Source of the DNA: Nitrospira sp. ST-bin4
Lineage (GTDB): Bacteria > Nitrospirota > Nitrospiria > Nitrospirales > Nitrospiraceae
Assembly: GCA_002083565.1 (NCBI GenBank)
Contig: MSXM01000049.1
Location: 1-16,589, forward strand
DNA: 16,589 nt
Direction of reading: 5' to 3'
The position numbers and the translations under genes were made by a program. Position 1 is the stretch's first letter. The number at the start of each line of letters is the position of its first letter. Positions 11,469 through 16,589 of this stretch are shown in pieces. The notes under the pieces were generated by a model. That model was not told the origin of the DNA and did not search any database. It was given only the letters and a program-made list of their open reading frames with translations.

Positions 11469-13142
11469 TTATCCTGCGTAGGCCGGAAACGATCCCGGAA
11501 TCATCGGCAGCTTCCTGGCAGATGAGCGGCCTCCGGTTTCTGAAAGGCATCGACGGACCTCGTCGAGTTGGTCCCGCCACCGGCGATATGCCCGCTCATG
11601 GTGCCGCGCCAGTAATTCCATGCCCTGCACATTGTCGTTGTGGATGGCTCTTACACACTCGGTCGTCAAAGGCGCCGTAGCCAACGTCGTCATTCCCAAA
11701 TACACAGCGGACTCACGTTCCCGCGATTGCTCCTGCTGAAGAGCCCTGAGCTTCGACACAGCGATCGGAGTACACCGGGCCGCTTTGACAATATCCTCCG
11801 CTCTCTTGCAGAGGGAATCGAGTTTCGGCGTCAGCATTGCCATCACATTCAGCGCGATCCCGGCATCCGGAGCAGGCCCTTCCGGCTCCGGCACATGGCT
11901 GAGCGCGCCCGTGAACGCTTGATACCGATAGCGCCGCCAGAACGTCCCGTACCAATCCGTGCCGGGCAACTCGCTGCCGGCTCTGAGACGAAAGGTCCCA
12001 AGCCGGTCTTCATCGATCCCTGATTCATAAATGCGGCACTGGGATATGCCCGCCGGAAATGGACCGCTCCCGAGGACGTGCAGCATAAGATCCGCCACCT
12101 GATTGGGCACGAGACGGTCCTTACACGAATGATGTGCACACACCTGTTCGAATCCGCAGGGCGCACAGTCCAGATCCGGTTGCACCACCCAATGCCCCGC
12201 CCCGTAGGGACCGGTCTCCCGAAAGTCCACATGTCCCACCGAAAGATCGACGACAGGAGTCTTCACGGCGACAGCCATGTGCATAGGACCGGTGTCATTG
12301 GTCAGCAACAGCCTAGACTCGGCCAGCAACGCCGCGAGCTGTTGCAGTGACGTCCGGCCTGCGGCATTGATGAAGGGATTGCGCCCGCCGACCCCTCGAT
12401 AGGCCAGAATCACCTGGGCGATCGTCTCCCGTTCAGACGGCGAGCCGATAAACACAAGCCCACCCTTCCAACGCTCGCTCAGCGCAGCCAGGGCGGCGCC
12501 AAAATGTGCCGGCCGCCAGGCTTTCATGATGTCGCTGGCGCCGGCTTGCACGGCGATCCATTGCCCCGCCTCCGGCTTCTCCGACGCGAGAAACCGTCGC
12601 GCCCAATCTCTGGATTCGGCCGGCAATGTCACGTGAAGCGGCGCAAATGTGCCGGGCCCGCTGCCCCCTAGCGCATATACATCGACCAGATTGAATCGAT
12701 TGATCCGTCGCGAGTGATGAATGTCGGTGAAGTAGGCCATCCAGGGATTGTCGATGACGATTCCGCCGTCCCACGCACTCCTCCCGCCTCGGATATCCGG
12801 CGCCCCGATGTACCCGGCCAGGAAAGCGCTGGGCCGGTTGAACGTCAAGTTGACAATGCGGTCATAGCCCCGGTCCCGCATGGGGCGTGCCCAGGTTGCA
12901 GCCTCTTGATACAGCGACAACGCATCCTTGACAGAAGCCCGGCTGGAATCGATCAGTTCATGAAAATCGAAACTGATGATCTCTCGAAGCCCATCCAGCA
13001 TGGAGGCCACCAGGGCAAACTGGCGGTCAACGACCAGGTCGATGGCGACCCCGGGCTGTTCTTCCCGAAGGCGCGCCAACAACGGTCCCATTTGAATCAA
13101 ATCGCCCATGCGGGTGATGTTCAGGATCAGAACTTGTTTCAT
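11469..13142 (-). CDS. GT9 (heptosyltransferase-like) glycosyltransferase with C-terminal extension
   Basis: Family 9 glycosyltransferases transfer heptose or a related sugar from an ADP-activated donor. The first 355 residues carry the fold: LILNITRMGDLIQMGPLL near the start, an N-terminal Rossmann half to about 185, and the donor-binding half with VQAGASDIMKAWRP, LLTNDTGPMHMAVAVKTPVV (279-298) and FRETGPYGAGH (307-317). A cysteine cluster C326-x2-C329-x5-C335-x4-C340 follows, which many GT9 proteins of flagellar loci share and which may bind metal. About 200 more residues (355-557) are charged and helical and of unknown role. An upstream GTG at 13211 lies inside repeat sequence, so I start at the ATG at 13142, although the ribosome binding site is weak. 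Flagellin or LPS is a plausible acceptor. Confidence 0.88.
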   Translation of the reverse strand: MKQVLILNITRMGDLIQMGPLLARLREEQPGVAIDLVVDRQFALVASMLDGLREIISFDFHELIDSSRASVKDALSLYQEAATWARPMRDRGYDRIVNLTFNRPSAFLAGYIGAPDIRGGRSAWDGGIVIDNPWMAYFTDIHHSRRINRFNLVDVYALGGSGPGTFAPLHVTLPAESRDWARRFLASEKPEAGQWIAVQAGASDIMKAWRPAHFGAALAALSERWKGGLVFIGSPSERETIAQVILAYRGVGGRNPFINAAGRTSLQQLAALLAESRLLLTNDTGPMHMAVAVKTPVVDLSVGHVDFRETGPYGAGHWVVQPDLDCAPCGFEQVCAHHSCKDRLVPNQVADLMLHVLGSGPFPAGISQCRIYESGIDEDRLGTFRLRAGSELPGTDWYGTFWRRYRYQAFTGALSHVPEPEGPAPDAGIALNVMAMLTPKLDSLCKRAEDIVKAARCTPIAVSKLRALQQEQSRERESAVYLGMTTLATAPLTTECVRAIHNDNVQGMELLARHHERAYRRWRDQLDEVRRCLSETGGRSSARKLPMIPGSFPAYAG

Positions 13143-13174
13143 CGCTGAATCACAAAAAACCAATATAGAGGTAG

Positions 13175-13247
13175 AGTGCTGAGCCGTCAGCTCTTTGCCC
13201 CTTGCACTCACTACTCACCACTTACTACTCACCCCTCACCTTTCACG
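13175..13247 (-). repeat. Interspersed GTGAGT-word repeat (family B, minus orientation)
   Basis: Read on the minus strand it gives words such as GGTGAGTAGTAAGTGGTGAG, a GCAAGGGGC insert, then AAAGAGCTGACGG and CTCAGCACT, matching the blocks at 10834-10887. It occupies almost the whole gap between the CgeB-type gene and the GT9 gene. Confidence 0.6.
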
Positions 13248-13248
13248 A

Positions 13249-15066
13249 TCACACAAGGTCTCTGGTTTCCGTCCGATAGCTGTCGAGTAAAAGAATGAGC
13301 AGTTCCTCTCGTTCCAAGGCCCGCCCAGCCCCGTTCGCACGAATGCCCGCGGCCACGTCCTTTAACTCCACCCGCTGCCCCGGAGGAAACTGCCGCAGCA
13401 TCGCCGAGAATTCCGGCGCAGACTCGGCGCGTGCCGCCAGGGAGCCGGCATTCCGGTCGCCTCGAAGAATGGCTCCAATCCGGTCCGGCTGCCGCAGGCC
13501 GATGGCAGCCAACAACTCTTTCATCCGATGCCCATAGGTGTGCTGCCTGAGCACTCGCTTCCGCGCCGCCTCCGCGATGGTCCGGCGGCCGCTCGGATCA
13601 TCGAGCCACATGCGAATCAGAGCGGGCACGTCCTCTGTACGCCGAAATCGAACGATTTCCTCGTCCGTGAAGAGGTCCGGAAGAAGCGCCCGTTCATCGG
13701 TCAGTTGAAACGCGCCGCACGCTGCCAGCTCAAAGGTGCGTGGATTCACGAAGTCGGCCTGCGGGTCCAGCGCATCTCCTCCACAGGAATGGAGGTTAAG
13801 GTTGATGGCACTGGCATTGAACACCTTCATACAGGCCTCAGTGTCGATACGGGCGCCTCTCCGCTGCAGCACCGGCGCGAGATCCGCCGCCCCCTCCCAT
13901 TCATTTCCCCACAACTTGAACGACCAGTCCTTCGATAACCAGCGCGGCAGCAGCGCGCGCCGATTGGGATATCCCGCTCCGACAAACGACAGATCGGCGC
14001 CATACTCCGCCCGTTCGGCATCGGTCAGTGCGAGAGGCCGGTGCACGGCGGGATCGGCGGCCATGGGCAAGTAGCCGACATCGCGCGCGCCGGCTCGCTT
14101 GAACGCCTCCTGACACTCCACCTGCTGGATAACGAACCAATAATCGTACCCTGCTGCCAATTGCTGCCAGTAGGTCAGATGGCGATAATTCTCTACGAAC
14201 CACATGGCGGTGAGGAACTTCTTTTTTCGAAGATGTTCAAGGACAGCCAGGGTAAGCGGCGCTTGTGCAATCGCCAGCACGAGATCCGGCGGGTCCTCCG
14301 ACAAATGGGTGATCGTACTCAGACTCAGCACTTCCGCAAATCGGCCTTGCATCGCCTGCTGATGGCGCACATCACGGTAGGCTCCAAACGCATCGTAGCT
14401 GGCTCGATGCAGGCTGTGATCGACCCAGCTGACACGATGGCCCAATGTTTCCAGTGCGGTCACCACGTACTTCGCGATGGGCAACGATCCGCCATAGATC
14501 GGACCGACGACGGCAACATGCAGCTGCCCGCCTTGCCGCTTTGCCGCCGACCGGCGCAGACATTCCTCCAGCTGCCGATGGACTTCTGCATGCAGGCGGG
14601 CAGCCGGTGCGTAGGTGAACACGCGTAACGCCTCTGAACGGAATAGCAACTGCTCAGCCATTTCCTGTGCAGTTCCCCAGATCCATTCGACGGCATTCAA
14701 CCAGGCTCCCATAGGACGGGCGCGCAACGCATCCTTCAGAATCGAAACATCCGGGATCACAGCCGCCATACGGCTACCGGCCGGCTTCAACGCAACCAGG
14801 GCTTCAACGTGATATAGGAGGCCGACGCCGAGGACGACCGCGAGCTCTCCCGCTTGCCATTCGCGCAGCTGTGCCTCGGCCCACGCCTTTGCTTCCTTGC
14901 GGGGATCGTACGCGCTATGAATCCATTGTCCTTCACACATCGCCGATACGCTGCCTTCACGCGACTCCTTGAGCGTGAGCACTCCACCGGGAGAGTCCTT
15001 CACGGCGGCGGCCAAAGCAGGACATGTGCGCCGCAAATCTTCGAGATTGTGGTTTAAATAGTCCAT
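13249..15066 (-). CDS. CgeB-type glycosyltransferase with MAF-like N-terminal half
   Basis: This is a large cytoplasmic glycosyltransferase of about 605 residues. The N-terminal part (about 25-175) has IHSAYDPRKEAKAWAEAQL at about 49-67 and ELAVVLGVGLLYHVEALVAL at 74-93, the pattern seen in motility-associated (MAF) flagellin-modifying proteins. The C-terminal half is a GT-B transferase of the CgeB type: HVAVVGPIYGGSLPIAKYVV near 183-202, FLTAMWFVENYRHL near 284-297, LSFVGAGYPNRR near 359-370, then VNPRTFELAACGAFQLTDER near 440-459 and YGHRMKELLAAIG near 511-523. The ATG at 15066 is chosen because it follows the previous stop by about 10 bases; a GTG at 15123 would overlap that gene by 47 bases and has no ribosome binding site. 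The context suggests flagellin glycosylation. Donor sugar unknown. Confidence 0.85.
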   Translation of the reverse strand: MDYLNHNLEDLRRTCPALAAAVKDSPGGVLTLKESREGSVSAMCEGQWIHSAYDPRKEAKAWAEAQLREWQAGELAVVLGVGLLYHVEALVALKPAGSRMAAVIPDVSILKDALRARPMGAWLNAVEWIWGTAQEMAEQLLFRSEALRVFTYAPAARLHAEVHRQLEECLRRSAAKRQGGQLHVAVVGPIYGGSLPIAKYVVTALETLGHRVSWVDHSLHRASYDAFGAYRDVRHQQAMQGRFAEVLSLSTITHLSEDPPDLVLAIAQAPLTLAVLEHLRKKKFLTAMWFVENYRHLTYWQQLAAGYDYWFVIQQVECQEAFKRAGARDVGYLPMAADPAVHRPLALTDAERAEYGADLSFVGAGYPNRRALLPRWLSKDWSFKLWGNEWEGAADLAPVLQRRGARIDTEACMKVFNASAINLNLHSCGGDALDPQADFVNPRTFELAACGAFQLTDERALLPDLFTDEEIVRFRRTEDVPALIRMWLDDPSGRRTIAEAARKRVLRQHTYGHRMKELLAAIGLRQPDRIGAILRGDRNAGSLAARAESAPEFSAMLRQFPPGQRVELKDVAAGIRANGAGRALEREELLILLLDSYRTETRDLV

Positions 15067-15076
15067 GGCCTGCTTG

Positions 15077-16261
15077 TCATCCTTGCAGAGGTTGCAATTC
15101 GCGCCACAGATCTTCCCGTTCACGTGGGGGAGCCGGATGCCGGCCTGCTTCGCTGTAGTAGGCGCCCCATCGATCGCACTGGCTCACCCACACCGGCCAT
15201 TCCTCCAAACCTTGGATCCGGCCTGTCAGTACGGCATCGATGGTTTCCTGGATCGGCCAACTCGTGGGTTGCACTCCGAACAGACCCGATACGGCGCCTT
15301 CCTCGGATTTGTAGGCTTGCCACACGAGATGATCTATCCCATAGGGTCCGGTCTCATGGACGCGGGCCCGTGCGAAATACCATCCGATGACTCGTGTACC
15401 GACTGCGGCGGCAAGATGGAGGGGCCCGGTATCCGCGCCGATGACGGTGTGGCAGCGGCCCAGAATCTCCGCAAGCTCAGGAAGCGAGGTGCGGCCGGTG
15501 GCATCCCACAGCCGCCCAAGGATCGACGAAGGCAACTGGTCTTGGATATACCGGGCCCGCTCGCGTTCCTGACCGACCAACACCACGCGACCGGCCGGGG
15601 CCGCTTCCATAAACCGAAGAACCCACCGCTTCCATACCTCGGTCGGCACCAGGCGTTCGTCCGCCCCCGCCCCTACGATGAGGCCGATCCACGGCCCTCC
15701 CTGTTTGCCGATCGGCTCAAAATCCGGAGTCAGCGGACAAGATGAGCGGCTGAGAGTCCCCGACGTACCGGGCGGATAGACCCCGCACAGGCCGCAGAAA
15801 GCGTCGGCTAAATGAACACGACACCCGCGTCGATTCGCGGCGACATCCCTGACATAGGATGCCCATGGCGTCGGCTGCTCGCCGAGCGGACCGTGCAATC
15901 GAGGCCCCTTCATCTCACGCGCCAGCACCGCGCCGGCCAGCAACGCGCGCGGATGCTGATTGAGCACATAGGCACAATCATAGCGTTGCGAGGAGAGTTC
16001 GGAAATCCGGCGCTCCGCGTCTCTGAGATGTTTCTGGTGCAACCCTGTGCCGGCGTCCTGGCCACTCTGCCGCCACGCCGGACCATCCCATTCCAGCACA
16101 CGCGTAATTCCAGGCAGCATTCGGCCGATCGGTGAAAGCGGCGCGGGGCAGAGAAGATCCAGCACCAGCGACGGATCAGCTGACTTGATGGCCTTGATAG
16201 CCGGCAGGGTTTGCATAAGATCGCCCAGCCGGGCCAGTTGCACAATGAGCGCATGCCTCAT
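15077..16261 (-). CDS. GT9 (heptosyltransferase-like) glycosyltransferase
   Basis: This is a family 9 transferase of normal length (about 394 residues). The N-terminus HALIVQLARLGDLMQTLPAI is typical. The donor-binding half has WIGLIVGAGADERLVPTEVW, VIGADTGPLHLAAAVGTRVI (273-292) and HETGPYG (302-308), matching the other GT9 here, but the cysteine cluster is missing. I start at Met 16261 because the in-frame codons upstream (to 16312) add a non-family leader; the ribosome binding site is weak (GGAT). It ends 10 bases before the CgeB-type gene, so the pair is co-transcribed. Sharing a cluster with a second GT9 suggests sequential sugar additions on one glycan. LPS core synthesis is the main alternative to flagellin modification. 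Confidence 0.9.
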   Translation of the reverse strand: MRHALIVQLARLGDLMQTLPAIKAIKSADPSLVLDLLCPAPLSPIGRMLPGITRVLEWDGPAWRQSGQDAGTGLHQKHLRDAERRISELSSQRYDCAYVLNQHPRALLAGAVLAREMKGPRLHGPLGEQPTPWASYVRDVAANRRGCRVHLADAFCGLCGVYPPGTSGTLSRSSCPLTPDFEPIGKQGGPWIGLIVGAGADERLVPTEVWKRWVLRFMEAAPAGRVVLVGQERERARYIQDQLPSSILGRLWDATGRTSLPELAEILGRCHTVIGADTGPLHLAAAVGTRVIGWYFARARVHETGPYGIDHLVWQAYKSEEGAVSGLFGVQPTSWPIQETIDAVLTGRIQGLEEWPVWVSQCDRWGAYYSEAGRHPAPPREREDLWRELQPLQG

Positions 16262-16325
16262 GTCGTTATCCAGTAATCCGGTTGCCTGCCCAAACCCAAG
16301 CAAGGCCCACATATCTCGTGAAGCA

Positions 16326-16432
16326 TAATCAGTCGAAAGAGCTTATAGCGTATGGCTTATGGCATAGGACCGGAGAGCGAATCGAAGCTTCGTCCGATCA
16401 CGTGCTATATGCCATCAGCTATCAGCTCTTTT
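16326..16432. repeat. Degenerate heptamer-word inverted repeat (family A, second locus)
   Basis: A plus-strand arm (AAAGAGCTTATAGCGTATGG and following words, to about 16380) and a minus-strand arm (about 16389-16432, reading AAAAGAGCTGATAGCTGATGG and following words) face each other around a perfect 10-base palindrome, CGAAGCTTCG at 16383-16392. The words match the 7019-7191 array. It fills most of the 202-base gap between the edge gene and the GT9 gene. Confidence 0.65.
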
Positions 16433-16438
16433 CCCCGA

Positions 16439-16453
16439 CGAGATACGCTTCAC
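16439..16453 (-). repeat. 15-base repeated word after the edge gene stop (copy 2)
   Basis: Exact second copy of GTGAAGCGTATCTCG (minus strand), beginning 11 bases after the stop of the gene at the window edge. The other copy overlaps the motA stop. Confidence 0.45.
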
Positions 16454-16463
16454 GAACGCCGCG

Positions 16464-16589
16464 CTAGGTCTGCGCCGCTTCCATGGCCAGCACCGTTTCC
16501 TTACCGGCAATCACCCGCCCCAGTGCTGCTAATCCGTCAAACTCTGGCGCAATCGCCTGCAGCGCATCATGCTCACGGCGAGCCTCGTC
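16464..16589 (-). CDS. C-terminal end of an unidentified gene cut by the window edge
   Basis: An open frame enters from the high-coordinate edge and ends at TAG (16464-16466), giving 41 residues: DEARREHDALQAIAPEFDGL, then AALGRVIAGKETVLAMEAAQ and a final T. The frame is open for its whole visible length and has GC-rich third positions as in the neighbours. It is too short for family assignment. Position suggests another member of the flagellar or glycosylation cluster, in the same orientation. Confidence 0.5.
   Translation of the reverse strand, partial: DEARREHDALQAIAPEFDGLAALGRVIAGKETVLAMEAAQT

Noticed and set aside
13143..13211. Upstream GTG start adding 23 residues to the GT9 enzyme
   Set aside because: The added codons fall in family B repeat DNA and do not resemble the conserved GT9 N-terminus.
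14041..14628. 195-codon open frame on the plus strand
   Set aside because: Antisense to the CgeB-type transferase; composition is that of a GC-rich shadow frame.

Overview
This window is a flagellar motility and chemotaxis island from a Gram-negative bacterium. All 18 genes I can support, two of them cut by the window edges, lie on the minus strand, so transcription runs from high to low coordinates. Gene content, moderately high GC, fliC-flaG-fliD-fliS order, paired CheZ-type phosphatases, family-9 glycosyltransferases beside flagellin and degenerate interspersed repeats all fit Nitrospira (phylum Nitrospirota). That placement is inference from gene style and repeats, since no rRNA or other marker is present.

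Reading in the direction of transcription, the high-coordinate third (about 10890-16589) is a glycosylation block: the tail of an unidentified gene, a GT9 heptosyltransferase-like enzyme, a CgeB-type glycosyltransferase with an MAF-like N-terminal half, a second GT9 enzyme with a long C-terminal extension, and a 178-residue protein of unknown function. Its position directly upstream of flagellin suggests that it decorates flagellin or another envelope glycan.

The middle (7212-10628) is the late filament operon: flagellin, FlaG, the FliD cap, the FliS flagellin chaperone and a small FliT-like protein. A sigma-28-like promoter precedes flagellin and a strong 13-bp hairpin follows it. Next comes a signalling trio (4482-6966): a GGDEF diguanylate cyclase with a degenerate receiver and an intact inhibitory site, a PilZ c-di-GMP receptor-like protein, and a small excisionase-type helix-turn-helix protein.

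The low-coordinate quarter (1-4188) is the motor and chemotaxis block: a classical CheY, a CheZ with the C-terminal CheY-binding peptide, the stator pair MotA-MotB, a STAS-domain protein, a second CheZ-like phosphatase without that peptide, and a second CheY-like receiver cut by the window edge. The second receiver probably leads into a further chemosensory operon outside the window.

Intergenic gaps hold several kinds of unannotated structure: two families of degenerate short-word repeats in both orientations (7019-7191 and 16326-16432; 10834-10887 and 13175-13247), a 15-base word found at or just after two stop codons, and hairpin-rich spacers around motA and motB. I found no tRNA, rRNA, CRISPR array, transposase or plus-strand gene.
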